DNA of 64,000 nt from Halomonas sp. McH1-25 (GCF_022348165.1 NZ_JAKRFI010000011.1:57489-121488); one strand, 5' to 3'. Numbered from the stretch's first letter, positions 7,625 to 17,795 are shown. Numbers and translations: made by a program. The notes: generated by a model not told the origin, from the letters alone.

Positions 7625-9841
7625 ATGACATATCCAGACTCGGCCATATCGCAGTTGGGCTTCGAAGCGATATTCAATGCCTCACCCAACGCCTATCTGC
7701 TGCTATCGCCAGAGCTTGTACTCACTAAGGCCAACAATGCGTATCTGCGGACAACGGGTCGTCTCCGCGAAGGGCTGATTGGTCGCGACGTGTTCGAGGT
7801 GTTTCCCGGCCTCGCCGATTTGTCAGGCGTCGAGCAGTTACGCGCCTCGTTCAAGCGCGTACTCGAGGAGCGCTGCCCCGATACCCTGACGCTGTTACAT
7901 TACCCCATTGTTGCCACATCGACGGGGAAAGTCGAGGATCGCTATTGGAGCGCGACGAACATCCCCATTCTCAACGCCCGCGGCGACGTGGCAATGATTC
8001 TGCATCACACCACAGATGTCACCGAGCTGCAGCGCTTCAGACAACAGCTGAATGCCGAGGCGACGCGGGATCCCTTGGTCTCGGGCCGAGACGACCTGCA
8101 CAGGTATGTGTTCGGTCATGCCCAGGATGTCCAGCAGGCCAATGAGTCACTGCTGGCCGAACGGACCCATCTGCGACGACTGTTCGAGCAAGCGCCTGGC
8201 TTCGTCTGCGTGCTACGCGGCCCCGAACATGTATTCGAGCTAGCGAATGCCGCCTATCGACAGATAGTCGGCCGTCAGGACCTACTAGGCAAGCCCGTCA
8301 GAGAGGCGCTTCCCGACCTCGAGGGGCAAGGGTTTTATGAGCTGCTGGATCGTGTCTACACGACAGGCGAGCCCTTTGTTGGCCAAGCGGTTCGAATTCA
8401 TCTGCCGGAGGCCTGCCAGCATACCGAGGTTTACGTCGATTTCGTTTACCAGCCGATCACCGACCCAGAAGGAAGGATCACAGGCATCTTCGTTCAAGGG
8501 AATGATGTCACCAAGGCACACCAGCTGGCCCGCGAGATCCAGCATCAGGCAAGTCATGATGCCCTAACCGGGCTCGTCAATCGGAGTGAGTTCGAAAGCC
8601 GCGTCAATCACTGGCTCGAGGAAGCGTCACTAACGGGAACGGAATATGCCCTACTCTACTTCGATCTGGATCAGTTCAAGGTCGTTAACGACACGTGCGG
8701 TCATGCCGCTGGTGATGAGCTGCTTCGCTATCTAAGTGCGCAACTGAGTGAATGGACCCCTCCGGGGAGTATCCTGGCGCGTCTGGGTGGCGACGAGTTC
8801 GGGCTGCTGCTCAGGGTGGCGTCGGCCGGTTACGCCCAGCACATCGCCGAGGAGCTGCGTGAGCTGGCGGCGGGGCTGGAGTTCCGCTGGGGTAAGCTCC
8901 GCTTCGGCGTGCAGGTCAGTATCGGTTTGGTGGCCTTTGGACAGGGATACACGCTTAAGGAGATCCTAAGCACGGCGGACTCCGCCTGCTTACTGGCCAA
9001 GGAGAAGGGCCGCAACCGTGTACACGTCTATTCGCCGGATGATGATGAGTTATCGTCTCGCCTGCGTGAGATGAGCTGGATCGGCCGCTTGCGGGAGGCG
9101 CTAAACGAGGAGCGCCTGATCCTGCATGCACAGCGTATCGCCCCGATCCGAGCCGACAGTGACCAACAACGGTGGGAGGTTCTTGTAAGACTGCAAGAAG
9201 TGGATGGCAGCCTCGTGCCACCGATGGCATTCATCCCGGCAGCCGAACGCTATAACCTAATGCCGCTGATTGACCGTTACGTCGTGGAAAAAGTGTTCCG
9301 CTACGCCGAGAACTTGCCCGTTGCCGAGCGTGACCGGATGACGCTTTCGATCAACCTGTCAGGCGCGACACTGGGCGATAACGAGTTCCTGGCATTCGTG
9401 CAGGAGAAACTGACGCAGTATGCTATCTCACCGGAGCGAATCTGTTTCGAAATCACCGAGACGATGGCGGTGGCCAACCTTAAGCAGACCGCCCAGCTTC
9501 TTCACGCCTTGCGAAAATTGGGGTTCCGGTTCGCGCTCGACGACTTCGGCAGCGGTATGTCGTCGCTCGGGTACCTAAAGAATCTTCCTGTCGATTTTCT
9601 CAAGATTGATGGCGCGTTCGTCAAAGATATCGTCGACGATAGGGTGGACCGTGCCATGGTTGAAGCCATTGCCAGGGTTGCCAGCGTAATGGGCATACAG
9701 ACTGTTGCTGAATACGTTGAGAATGACCGCATCCTGGCGCTGCTGGACTCCCTGGGCGTCGATTTTGCGCAAGGGTTTGGCGTACACCGGCCTGGGCCAC
9801 TCGGTTCAACGGCGCATGAAGATGCCGGATTGAGCGGTTGA
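7625..9841 (+). CDS. PAS-PAS-GGDEF-EAL cyclic-di-GMP signalling protein
   Basis: This is a cytosolic bifunctional-type c-di-GMP protein of 738 aa from the ATG at 7625, which has CAGGGA upstream; the frame is open 43 codons further up. In order it has a PAS domain (about residues 15-150), a second PAS (about 190-310), a GGDEF domain with intact RLGGDEF and an EAL domain. The GGDEF domain keeps its catalytic motif, so diguanylate cyclase activity is plausible. In the EAL domain the signature reads EVLVR rather than EALLR, while the metal-binding DDFGSG and the later K-I-D motif are intact, so phosphodiesterase activity is possible but may be altered. There are no membrane segments. It stands alone and is preceded by transposon debris. 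Confidence 0.9.
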   Translation: MTYPDSAISQLGFEAIFNASPNAYLLLSPELVLTKANNAYLRTTGRLREGLIGRDVFEVFPGLADLSGVEQLRASFKRVLEERCPDTLTLLHYPIVATSTGKVEDRYWSATNIPILNARGDVAMILHHTTDVTELQRFRQQLNAEATRDPLVSGRDDLHRYVFGHAQDVQQANESLLAERTHLRRLFEQAPGFVCVLRGPEHVFELANAAYRQIVGRQDLLGKPVREALPDLEGQGFYELLDRVYTTGEPFVGQAVRIHLPEACQHTEVYVDFVYQPITDPEGRITGIFVQGNDVTKAHQLAREIQHQASHDALTGLVNRSEFESRVNHWLEEASLTGTEYALLYFDLDQFKVVNDTCGHAAGDELLRYLSAQLSEWTPPGSILARLGGDEFGLLLRVASAGYAQHIAEELRELAAGLEFRWGKLRFGVQVSIGLVAFGQGYTLKEILSTADSACLLAKEKGRNRVHVYSPDDDELSSRLREMSWIGRLREALNEERLILHAQRIAPIRADSDQQRWEVLVRLQEVDGSLVPPMAFIPAAERYNLMPLIDRYVVEKVFRYAENLPVAERDRMTLSINLSGATLGDNEFLAFVQEKLTQYAISPERICFEITETMAVANLKQTAQLLHALRKLGFRFALDDFGSGMSSLGYLKNLPVDFLKIDGAFVKDIVDDRVDRAMVEAIARVASVMGIQTVAEYVENDRILALLDSLGVDFAQGFGVHRPGPLGSTAHEDAGLSG

Positions 9842-9901
9842 CGATCCAGCCTTCGTTAACCGCGTCACGCACACTGGCATGCACTGCAAAAGAAACGCAA
9901 G

Positions 9902-10648
9902 ATGCGCTTGAGGATACTGTCGGACCTTCATCTGGAACACTTCGACGAACCACGAGCATTACCGCAGCCCGATGCCGATATTGTCATTCTGGCAGGTGAC
10001 ATTCACTCGGGCGTTCAGGGACTGAACTGGGCAGTGGACCAATTTGCCGGTACGCCTATCCTCTATGTCCCCGGCAACCATGAGTTCTACGGCACTGCCA
10101 TGCCGACGCTGCGGCGGAAACTAGAAGACGAAGCCACGCGGCTGGGCATCCACCTGTTGGACAATCGCACGCTGACCCTGAGCGGCATGCGCTTTCATGG
10201 CACCACGTTGTGGACCGACTTTGCCCTCTAGGCCGGACAGCCGGCTATGTTACCTCGCTCACCGAGGCCAGGGCGCAGGGCCTGATGCCGGACTTCCGAA
10301 TCATAGAGCAGCCGAACGGGGAGGTGTTTACTCCGGCGGAAAGCGGAAGGGGAGCTATCATGGCCATTCAGGGGGCCGAGAGTAGTAATCAGCCACCATG
10401 CGCCCCTGTCGGACTGTATTCCTTCACGCTACCGAGGTGATTCACTCTCCCCGGCCTTTGCGTCCCATCTCCCGCAGCTGATGGGCCGCATGGATCTTTG
10501 GATTCACGACCATGTGCACGAGCCCGTGAATCTCAATGTGAACGGAACACGTGTCATCGCCAACCCTGGAGGCTATCCCGGCGAGTTCGTTCCGCCCCTG
10601 TACTCACCCGACCTGGTTATTGAGGTAACTACTCATGACATGCGCTAG
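9902..10648 (+). pseudogene. Frameshifted calcineurin-like metallophosphoesterase
   Basis: The N-terminal half (9902-10231) is a clear metallophosphoesterase with DLHLE, VILAGDIHSG and VPGNHEFYG metal-binding motifs. A TAG at 10229-10231 ends the frame. The sequence then continues in another frame (AGYVTSLTEARAQGL...) and, after a second shift near 10435, in a third frame to the stop at 10648. The C-terminal motif normally GHTH reads DHVH. Two frameshifts, a stop and an altered catalytic motif make this a genuine pseudogene rather than a sequencing slip. Confidence 0.85.
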
Positions 10649-11214
10649 CTCCGCTGAAGCGCTCTTTGCCTCTAGTCTTTAAGTCCCGAAGTGAAATGAC
10701 CTTGGTACGAACCATTGTTCAAGAGACAGCTCTAGCCCAGGTATTCAAACGCGCCAAGCCCCCAGCTTCATACTCTCATCGACGTCCATCAACCAATTCA
10801 TCCGGATACCCTTTTTCTCTTATTCTTCAGTGCCGGGAGGAAAATAAAAAATCAACTTTTTCTCTTAACAGATATTTCTCTGTGACATTTAATGTACTAA
10901 TTATTGCTGATGGAGAAAATTAGATAAAACAAATAAGTCTATTTGCTTAATTGGCTATCTATGTTGCCGATATACTGACTGTGACGTCTGCAGTACACGT
11001 GCCCAATGGGTTCGTCCTTCCTTTACGTCACGCCCCGGCTTGTGCCGGAGCACCTGTATTGCGTATTTGCCTCAGCCACCGGTTCGTCGAACCGTGTTGG
11101 TTGGGGTTTTTTTCTTGCCCTGAGTTTGCCAAATCGCGTCGCCAACTTTGACCTCGCCGGGCATCCCCAAGAACGATAGCCTTGCTCCTGCCACTCACCT
11201 TAAGGAGCGTACCC
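10649..11214. other. Long intergenic region with a terminator-like hairpin
   Basis: No convincing protein is encoded in these 565 bases. The central part is AT-rich (about 10840-10970) and contains a possible -10 TATACT at 10971. At 11080-11113 a small stem CGGTT/AACCG is followed by a T7 run, resembling a rho-independent terminator about 100 bases before the next small gene. It could end a short untranslated RNA or act as a leader element for that gene. Confidence 0.35.
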
Positions 11215-11364
11215 ATGGCAAACCGGAAAACTCGTGAGCAACTGAGCGATCGTGCCGATACGTTGAACCGCAACAAGGGCACGAACGGCCAAAACATGAA
11301 GAATGCCAAGGCTAACGGCAACCACAGCAAGCAACTTCAAGAGAACCGGTCCACCGGAAAGTGA
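11215..11364 (+). CDS. Small hydrophilic basic protein, unknown function
   Basis: A 49-aa protein rich in Asn, Lys, Gln and Arg, with no membrane segment or signal peptide. The ATG at 11215 has a good ribosome-binding site (TAAGGAG, 11201-11207), which decides the start over an upstream in-frame codon. The composition resembles small, largely disordered stress- or desiccation-type proteins, but I do not recognise the family. It is preceded by a terminator-like hairpin, suggesting its own promoter or an attenuated leader. Confidence 0.6.
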   Translation: MANRKTREQLSDRADTLNRNKGTNGQNMKNAKANGNHSKQLQENRSTGK

Positions 11365-11412
11365 CAGCCTAGGGGACAGGGACGTCCCACGGACTCAGGA
11401 CACCATGCCGCC

Positions 11413-12993
11413 ATGACAGACTACGCGCTTCCCACACTCGGTGAATTCGTTAAGACCTTGTTCGATATCACTGGGGTGATGCCCCGGAAGCATGAGGCCC
11501 AGCAGGAGCCAACCGGCTTTTCCGAGAAGCAGAAGAAAACTTATCAGACCCGCCTTCAGCGCCTGGCGAAGGAGAGGGGGGAGCTGCAACCCAACGTCGA
11601 TCAGTTGTTCGCCTTATTAGCACAGTGCCTGGACTACGCTATCCGCTGTCCGGTACGGGCCAGTCAGCTGACGGCCCTGATCAACGACTTATACGGCCTG
11701 TATGCATCCCTGGTAAAAACCCAAGGGACTTTCATGTCCAAGCGGGACTCGGTCAGGTTTCTACTGGTGACTTACCTGGCCGACGAAGGCACACGTTGCT
11801 TGATGAGGGAATGGTTGAAATCTCTGGGCTTCGTCATTCAACCCATCCGGCCGCCGGATCCCTTCTGGTTCCTGCCTACCTCAGAAGCGGGGCGCCAGGT
11901 GTCGCCGTTGAGTAAAGTGCTTCGCTGGGCCTATGAATCCTGTGGTCAGACCCTGGTGGGGTTCCATAGGCAGCCGAGTCCCGAAGGACAAGATCCCGAT
12001 ACCCATGAGTGGCGCAACGAGAAATCGGCCAGGAACTGGCAGCGAGGCGAAAGCATACCCTCCCTGGGCAACTTGATGCAGAACCTGGAAACATCCTTCG
12101 AAGTGCAGGAGGCCATAGGCAACCCGATCGATACACCCTTGCAGGATGCCATCGTGACCCACGCAGTTCTTGCCCGAATGGCGACCATGGCCGCTTCTCT
12201 TATCAGCCAAGCGTTTGGCCAGGCATTTCTGGAAAAACTCTGCGCACAGATCCGTGTATATGCCACCTGGATGAACGAGGAGCTCGACGACTTCAATCGA
12301 GAGTATGAGGAGCAGCGAGGCCAGATAGGCCCCGGCCAGGAGCAGAATGCTCAGGTTCTATTGGGGCTGAAAATGGCACCTCAATTTTGGGCTTTCTTCG
12401 AGGCCAAACGGCAAAGCGCCTCGGAAATTTTACGACACCATACAAGCCTGACAGGCGAACCAGATCCGTCGCTCGTGAAGCGGATTGAGAGCACGTATGG
12501 TTCCTATGTGGCACGAGTGCCTCTGGATGCCGTGTCTCGTTGGTGCCAGCCACCCCCCGTAGGTATCGTGGCGCTGATCGAGCGTGGCCTGTCGCTGCGC
12601 AAGGATCCTGAAATCAGCCCGGCGGCCATTGATGCGTATGAGGCGGACATGGCCCAGGCGGAGGTGGCTGCCCGACTCGCTTGGCTTCTGCACTGGCTGC
12701 GGGGTGTCGCCTGTTATCGCGCCGAAGACTTTGCCTCGGCGGCGACTCACTATCAGCAGGCGTTCGACGCAGCCAAGTACACGGCCGGTGAGTACCAATA
12801 CCTGCTCGTGAACCAGTATATCGAGGTGATGGCAAAGACCCGCCAATGGCGGCCATTTAAGAAAGGTGTTTTGTGGGCATGCTATCTTGGTGTATCGGTT
12901 CGCTGGCTTCGTGAAGACGAGCCCACCACTGACAACCTGAAATGGGTCTACGGGCTCATGGGACTACCACAGGTGAACTACCCTCTCCTGTAA
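11413..12993 (+). CDS. Hypothetical protein with C-terminal TPR-like segment
   Basis: The 526-aa cytosolic protein is not one I can place. It is mostly alpha-helical and has no signal or membrane segment. The C-terminal quarter (about residues 420-480) reads like tetratricopeptide helices (GVACYRAEDFASAATHYQQA). The N-terminal half has regularly spaced Trp, Arg and Leu suggesting helical bundles, and a stretch around residues 175-210 is rich in charged residues and Trp. It stands 48 bp after the 49-aa gene and ends just before a bidirectional terminator shared with the convergent chemoreceptor. It is probably a scaffold or regulator; function unknown. Confidence 0.8.
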   Translation: MTDYALPTLGEFVKTLFDITGVMPRKHEAQQEPTGFSEKQKKTYQTRLQRLAKERGELQPNVDQLFALLAQCLDYAIRCPVRASQLTALINDLYGLYASLVKTQGTFMSKRDSVRFLLVTYLADEGTRCLMREWLKSLGFVIQPIRPPDPFWFLPTSEAGRQVSPLSKVLRWAYESCGQTLVGFHRQPSPEGQDPDTHEWRNEKSARNWQRGESIPSLGNLMQNLETSFEVQEAIGNPIDTPLQDAIVTHAVLARMATMAASLISQAFGQAFLEKLCAQIRVYATWMNEELDDFNREYEEQRGQIGPGQEQNAQVLLGLKMAPQFWAFFEAKRQSASEILRHHTSLTGEPDPSLVKRIESTYGSYVARVPLDAVSRWCQPPPVGIVALIERGLSLRKDPEISPAAIDAYEADMAQAEVAARLAWLLHWLRGVACYRAEDFASAATHYQQAFDAAKYTAGEYQYLLVNQYIEVMAKTRQWRPFKKGVLWACYLGVSVRWLREDEPTTDNLKWVYGLMGLPQVNYPLL

Positions 12994-13021
12994 AAAAAGC
13001 GCCCCGGCACGTGGCCGGGGC
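12992..13021 (-). terminator. Terminator between convergent genes
   Basis: The stem GCCCCGGC / GCCGGGGC (13001-13008 with 13014-13021) has a run of A at 12992-12998 on the plus strand, which becomes a T-tract for leftward transcription. It therefore terminates the chemoreceptor gene best and may work in both directions. Confidence 0.75.
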
Positions 13022-13056
13022 GGGTAGGAGGCGTAGCCAATCACATCAGGTGCTGA

Positions 13057-14829
13057 TTAGAACGCTTCCCACTCCTCCTCAACTGACGCCTGTGTGGCCA
13101 GCGGCTTCCTCGCGGCAGGCGCACCGATAGCAGGGCGCCGCAGAGGTTCACGCCCCTTGCCCGAAGGTTCGCCCCGGTGGGAATCAATCACTGGTTGATC
13201 GTCTCCCAATACAAACGAATTGATCAGACGGTTGAGGCGCTGAGCATGGCGGCTCATCTCGCTGGCTGCCGAGGAGGAGTGTTGGACCATGACGGCATTC
13301 TGCTGGGTCATGGTGTCCATTTCCGCCACGGCCGTATTGATCTGGCCGATCCCGCTACTCTGTTCCTTCGCCCCCGCACTGATTTCGGAGATCACATCCG
13401 TCACCCGGCCCACGCTCTCGACGATATCGTGCATGGTCTGGCCGGCCGAGCGCACCAGCTCGGCACCGGAACGGGTATGCGAGGACGATGTGTCGATCAG
13501 CATGCGGATTTCCCGCGACGCATCGCTCGAGCGGCTGGCCAGGGTACGCACTTCCTGAGCGACGACCGCAAAGCCCCGGCCATGCTCGCCGGCTCGGGCG
13601 GCTTCGACGGAAGCGTTGAGCGCCAGGATGTTGGTCTGGAACGCGATCGCGTCGATCATGGTGATGATGTCGCTGATCTTCTCGGCCGACGCGTTGATGT
13701 CGGCCATGGTCCGCTCGACCTGGTTCATCGCCGTCTCGCCCTGACGGGCCACATCAGCTGTTGTCTGAACCAGCTGATTGGCCTGCTGGGCCGACTCGGC
13801 ACTGTGATTGACCGTCGAGGTAATCTCCTCCATGGAGGCAGAGGTCTCCTGCAGGTTCGCCGCGGCCTGGTCGGTGCGTGACGCCAACTCCTCGCTGCTT
13901 TGGGCGATCTCGCCGGCGGCTTGATGGACACTGCGGGTGCTGACGCGCACTTCACGCAAGGTCTGCTGCATACGTTCCACGAAGGCATTGAATTGGATGG
14001 CCAACTCGCCCACCTCATCATGACTTACCACAGCCAGGCGCCGGGTCAGATCGCCCTTGCCATTGGCGATGTCCTTCATGGCTTCGGCGGTGCGCCGGAT
14101 CGGCTTTACGGTGCGACGAACCAGCAGGAAGGCAATGGCCGCGACGCCCAACAGCATTCCCGCACCCAGCACCGCGAAGACAACGATGATCTGACGCAGT
14201 TCCGCTTGGGCGGCGGCTTCGAGCGTGGCCATGGCCTCATCGACATCGGTGACATAGACTCCGGCCCCCAGGATCCAGCCCCATTTCTCGATGCCGGCGG
14301 CATAGGAATACTTGGGTTCGATCTGCTCGGTACGGGGGTGAGGCCAGCCGTACTGATAGAAACCGCCACCTTTCTTGGCGATGGCAATCATGTCACGTAC
14401 CAGGTATTTCCCGTTGGGATCCTGCTTGTCGAGCATAGCGGTACCCTCCAGCTGCGGCTGGTGGGGGAGTACCAGGTTGGTGCCTGCATAGTCGTAGACG
14501 AAAATGTAGTTCTCGCCCGCGAAGCGGATCGAACGCAGCACATCGCGAGCGCGTGTCTGAGCCTCGGTGTCATTGGGCCCGGCCGCGGCCACGATGGGGG
14601 CGATGGCCGTCTTGGCGGTTTCAATCACGTTGCGAACCGCTGCCTTGCGATCCTCGATCAGCATGCCACGTTGTTCGGCAAGGTTGGTCTGGGTGTCCTT
14701 CATTCGCTCGAATAGCGATGCCGACACCAAGGTGCCGGTGACAATGACCAGCGGAATCAGGACAAGACAGAGGACCTTGGTCTGCAAGCTGAGCGACCGG
14801 AAGCGATGCTTGAGGGAACGGGCTGTCAC
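13057..14829 (-). CDS. Methyl-accepting chemotaxis protein with single Cache sensor
   Basis: This 590-aa transmembrane chemoreceptor has a first membrane helix at about residues 20-40, a periplasmic single-Cache domain (about 45-205; [15 protein letters not shown] and [11 protein letters not shown] are typical sCache motifs), a second membrane helix (about 210-235), HAMP, and a cytoplasmic signalling domain with the conserved hairpin tip around [21 protein letters not shown]. It ends in EEEWEAF, a pentapeptide-like tether of the NWETF class used to dock CheR/CheB. It relays a small-molecule signal to CheA/CheW; no che genes lie nearby. sCache_2 receptors often sense small carboxylates, but the ligand here is unknown. 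Confidence 0.93.
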   Translation of the reverse strand: MTARSLKHRFRSLSLQTKVLCLVLIPLVIVTGTLVSASLFERMKDTQTNLAEQRGMLIEDRKAAVRNVIETAKTAIAPIVAAAGPNDTEAQTRARDVLRSIRFAGENYIFVYDYAGTNLVLPHQPQLEGTAMLDKQDPNGKYLVRDMIAIAKKGGGFYQYGWPHPRTEQIEPKYSYAAGIEKWGWILGAGVYVTDVDEAMATLEAAAQAELRQIIVVFAVLGAGMLLGVAAIAFLLVRRTVKPIRRTAEAMKDIANGKGDLTRRLAVVSHDEVGELAIQFNAFVERMQQTLREVRVSTRSVHQAAGEIAQSSEELASRTDQAAANLQETSASMEEITSTVNHSAESAQQANQLVQTTADVARQGETAMNQVERTMADINASAEKISDIITMIDAIAFQTNILALNASVEAARAGEHGRGFAVVAQEVRTLASRSSDASREIRMLIDTSSSHTRSGAELVRSAGQTMHDIVESVGRVTDVISEISAGAKEQSSGIGQINTAVAEMDTMTQQNAVMVQHSSSAASEMSRHAQRLNRLINSFVLGDDQPVIDSHRGEPSGKGREPLRRPAIGAPAARKPLATQASVEEEWEAF

Positions 14830-14970
14830 GGGAACTCCAGGCGAAATGTTGTGAAGACGCTCCGTTATGGAAACGCTTTCTACATATCGGCATTGAAGGT
14901 GCAGTCTTGAATCCTTATTGACCCTGATTGCCAGTGCGCCCGACCTATCGGTGGTTGTCTCAGAAGGGCA

Positions 14971-15555
14971 TCAACGTCCCGGTTTATTGCCAGCGTTCTT
15001 CTTTTGAGCATTGCTGCCCTTGCGGGTTGTTCTTCGCGAAGGTGCAGAGGAGCGTTGCGTTGTCGTTGGGGCTGATCGCCGACGGGCCTTAGGCTGCGTC
15101 ACGGTCTTGCCTGATTGGCTACCAGGGGCTTTTCGGCGGGGCTTTCGCTGAGTCGGCGTAGTCTTGCTCGCTGGCTTGGGTGATGGCGGGGCTGGCGCGG
15201 CGGTTTCCAAGGTTCGACACGCCATATAGTGCAGCCCGCGCAGCCCACAGCCGATCATCCCGACAAGCGTGAAGCCGCTGGCCAGGCGATCGACGTCTTC
15301 GATCGGTCCCGGCGCCAGCTTGGCCATGCCCGGCGTGACGGCCAGGCCTAGCCAGACACCGATGGCCAGCGACAACAGGGCCAGCGGTAATACTCCATTC
15401 ATCATGCCCCAGGCTGACGGAAAAACGCCTGGCCCCAGGCGATGGATCAACCATCGCCAAAGCCTGAACAGCACGCGGCTGCCCTTGTCCACTGCAAACA
15501 GCAACGCCACACCCAGTGCGGTGGAGACTGTCAGCAGGAGAAAAACGTAGCTCAC
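14971..15555 (-). CDS. Membrane protein with long basic tail
   Basis: A 194-aa inner-membrane protein. Three or four hydrophobic segments fill residues 1-120, followed by a disordered tail (about 120-194) very rich in Lys, Arg, Pro, Ser and Thr, resembling histone-H1-like or nucleic-acid-binding tails. I do not recognise the family. The tail could contact DNA, RNA or phospholipid at the inner face of the membrane. No operon partner is evident; the chemoreceptor gene lies 140 bp downstream in the same direction. Confidence 0.65.
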   Translation of the reverse strand: MSYVFLLLTVSTALGVALLFAVDKGSRVLFRLWRWLIHRLGPGVFPSAWGMMNGVLPLALLSLAIGVWLGLAVTPGMAKLAPGPIEDVDRLASGFTLVGMIGCGLRGLHYMACRTLETAAPAPPSPKPASKTTPTQRKPRRKAPGSQSGKTVTQPKARRRSAPTTTQRSSAPSRRTTRKGSNAQKKNAGNKPGR

Positions 15556-15689
15556 CGCAATGATGTGCCGCCTCCTTACACCTATGGCGTCAGGGGATCA
15601 TGGATCTCCATCTACCCAAAAACTGGTCCCGTCCAAGCAGTCTCGGGCAACGGCTCGCCTGCACTGCCTCATGTTTGACGGCCGGCTCA

Positions 15690-16064
15690 TTATTTCACCC
15701 ATCTCATTGCTTCCAAGGCCTGGGCCAGTTCAGCACGCATGACAAATTCATAATGGCCATCGGGGTTGGTGACCACCTCGTTACCGGTCGATAGCGTCCA
15801 AAACCACATCGGCTCGCCATTGCTTCGTTTGGGCGGCTCGTACCCCAGCTTTTTAGCCACCTCGCGGCCCAGCGTTCCATAGTGCAGGTTGGCGGCATTG
15901 TAGTTCTCATAGCCGACCGCCCGCGCCAACTCCGTGGCCGTGATGGTATGTGCCGGTGCTGCGTATTGGGCGCGTAACAGGGCAAGGTACTGGGTGTTGC
16001 GAAATTGCTTCTCGTCGCGAAGCTTGAGAAGCGCTTTCTGATAGTCGTCCTTGGTCGAAACCAC
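15690..16064 (-). CDS. Conserved-looking hypothetical protein
   Basis: A 124-aa soluble protein with a helical N-terminus (DDYQKALLKLRDEKQFRNTQ), a central LARAVGYENYNAANLHYG motif and a C-terminal segment with Trp-Phe-Trp. The central motif resembles the non-catalytic domain that accompanies some HNH-type nucleases, but no HNH motif is present here. The likely function is DNA-related; this is a weak inference. It is transcribed alone on the minus strand. Confidence 0.65.
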   Translation of the reverse strand: MVSTKDDYQKALLKLRDEKQFRNTQYLALLRAQYAAPAHTITATELARAVGYENYNAANLHYGTLGREVAKKLGYEPPKRSNGEPMWFWTLSTGNEVVTNPDGHYEFVMRAELAQALEAMRWVK

Positions 16065-16299
16065 TCTGCCTCCTTACTACCGAATTCTCGTCAGATCCAC
16101 TCTAGCAGAGCGCATCGCGTCATCTGCAAACGCAGTCAGACTCTGCATTGCCAGTATCGCTTGTGCGATATAGTCCCTACCACGACGTGAACACATGCAA
16201 GCAAGTGACGGGTGATAGGACATGGGTAACCAGGACTGGGCGCCAGAAGGCTGGAATGAGCAGCAGTATGGTGAGTGCATCCCTGGAACGTAGCCTCAC

Positions 16300-16863
16300 T
16301 CACCAGTGGTAGTTAAACCCGCCGGCGAACGTATCGAGGTCATAGTCAGTGGCACCGATGGAATGGCGCATGATATCGGCGTTCAGGCTGAACAACTCAT
16401 TCACATCGATCTCGACGCCAAGGCCGATGCCCGGATTGGAATCCCGGTCACTGGCACGATAGGTTGCATTCCCGTAAGTCAGCGTCTCGGTGGCCTTGGC
16501 GTGCGAGACACCGGCCAGCGCATAGATCTGAAAGTCGGAGTTCACCGGTAGCACCCCTTTCAGATACAGCCCGGCCAGATAATCGAGCTCGAGCTCATCG
16601 GAAAGTGGGCCGTAGGTAAGGGTATCCGAACCACCACCGCTCAGCTGGGCCTCAATGCCAAAATAGCGGCTCACGTCATAGCCGAGACGGATCCGGGCTG
16701 TCGTGTCCTTGTACTCGTCGTCCAGACCATCGTATTCGAGTTGCCACTGTTGGGCGTCAAGCCCGAAATACAGTCCATCCAGGCCGACGGCCTGGGCGAC
16801 CCCAGACAGGGTAAAAAGCGAGATAGCGGCGGCAAGCCCGGCCAGCAGAGTCGTTTGTTTCAT
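16300..16863 (-). CDS. Outer-membrane beta-barrel protein
   Basis: A 187-aa secreted protein with a clear Sec signal peptide (residues 1-25, cleavage near AQA) and alternating hydrophobic strands throughout: a small porin-like or OmpA/OmpX-type eight-stranded barrel. It ends in ...FNYHW, with the C-terminal aromatic residue required for BAM-mediated insertion. Strand motifs such as RIRLGYDVSRYFGIEAQLSG fit this class. It probably has a structural or adhesive role at the cell surface. No neighbour suggests a specific function. Confidence 0.88.
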   Translation of the reverse strand: MKQTTLLAGLAAAISLFTLSGVAQAVGLDGLYFGLDAQQWQLEYDGLDDEYKDTTARIRLGYDVSRYFGIEAQLSGGGSDTLTYGPLSDELELDYLAGLYLKGVLPVNSDFQIYALAGVSHAKATETLTYGNATYRASDRDSNPGIGLGVEIDVNELFSLNADIMRHSIGATDYDLDTFAGGFNYHW

Positions 16864-17237
16864 TGTCGTTCCCGTTGAATGATGATGGCTCTCCGGCTCA
16901 AGCCGGGAGGACAGACAGCGCTGTCGGATAGCACTTTACCGCCGGGAGGCATACCTGGTGGTTGTGCTGGCGCCGGATTCGGATGCCAGTGATGTCTATC
17001 GGGAGGGCAATGTCTCTTTGACGCACGCCTATCTCTTCCCCATAGCAGAGAGAGGCTATGCATGAGGCTGCGAAGAATCGGATTCCAGTACCATGGGCAG
17101 ATGTTGCGGCGCGCCCCATCATGGCTTGGATGATCGTAGACGGGTCAGGGAGGCGTTCGCCGGGTGGTGCGAGACATTGGCGATGATAACAGGCTGCCGA
17201 GGCCCTTTAGAGACCAGTGAGAGCCCCGTTGTGAGCG
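16864..17237. other. Gap without recognisable gene
   Basis: About 370 bases between the small exported protein gene and the barrel protein gene, both on the minus strand. It presumably holds the promoter of the barrel gene; I see no coding or strongly structured element. Confidence 0.4.
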
Positions 17238-17417
17238 TCACTCATCATACCCTCGCCGCCAAGGGTTTCTCTCGGTGTCAGATGCATTCTGGATCTCCCG
17301 GTGCATGTCCCAGTCGGCTAGTGGTTCTTCCTGTGCCTGGGTCGGCGAGGCATTGATAGTCATAAACAGCATGACTGTCCCGATGAGCAACAGCCCTAGC
17401 AAGATGGTGCGTCCCAT
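17238..17417 (-). CDS. Small exported protein, unknown function
   Basis: A 59-aa protein starts with MGRTILLGLLLIGTVMLFM and has a predicted Sec signal peptide with cleavage after TQA, leaving a roughly 30-residue acidic, Trp-containing mature peptide ending in RRGYDE. A ribosome-binding site (GCAGGGA) precedes the ATG. The combination of signal peptide, cleavage motif and RBS makes it a credible gene despite its size. Function unknown; it would act in the periplasm or be a small envelope stress protein. Confidence 0.6.
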   Translation of the reverse strand: MGRTILLGLLLIGTVMLFMTINASPTQAQEEPLADWDMHREIQNASDTERNPWRRGYDE

Positions 17418-17795
17418 ACCGATTTCCCTGCGTCATGATTATATCGTTGTCCTTTGAGCCTACCCATGTTCTGAAAACGGTGCAGTTACATTCCCTTAGG
17501 CTTAAGGCTAAGCGTGCCTTTTATAATCAGCCTTGGAGATTGGTCAGATAGTCCAGGGAGCAGCACTGCAATGGTGACCGAATGGCTTTGCAAAACGCTT
17601 ATGAAATCGCCTCATCCGCACCGCTAGGCAAAAGGAAGCGCTGAAGTTATTAGCATTTAACTTAATCCTCGCGAGTAGACCTGATAAAGTACCACAGAGG
17701 TTAGGGGGCTCATCAGAGCCCCTCGAAATATTGCAGAATATATGGCAAAAATACGGGATGTAGCGGTAATACTAACGACGTGAAGGAGGAAAGAA
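17418..17795. other. AT-rich leader region with a hairpin
   Basis: This stretch separates the small exported protein from the KilA-N-like gene. At 17705-17722 lies a perfect 7-bp hairpin GGGGCTC-ATCA-GAGCCCC without a following T-run, in the leader of the KilA-N-like gene. Otherwise I see nothing. Confidence 0.4.

Noticed and set aside
13177..14715. Plus-strand ORFs opposite the chemoreceptor
   Set aside because: Antisense shadows of a well-defined gene.
16222..16293. 23-codon ORF MGNQDWAPEGWNEQQYGEC... on the plus strand
   Set aside because: Has a modest RBS but is too short and without further support; may be the remaining start of a lost gene.
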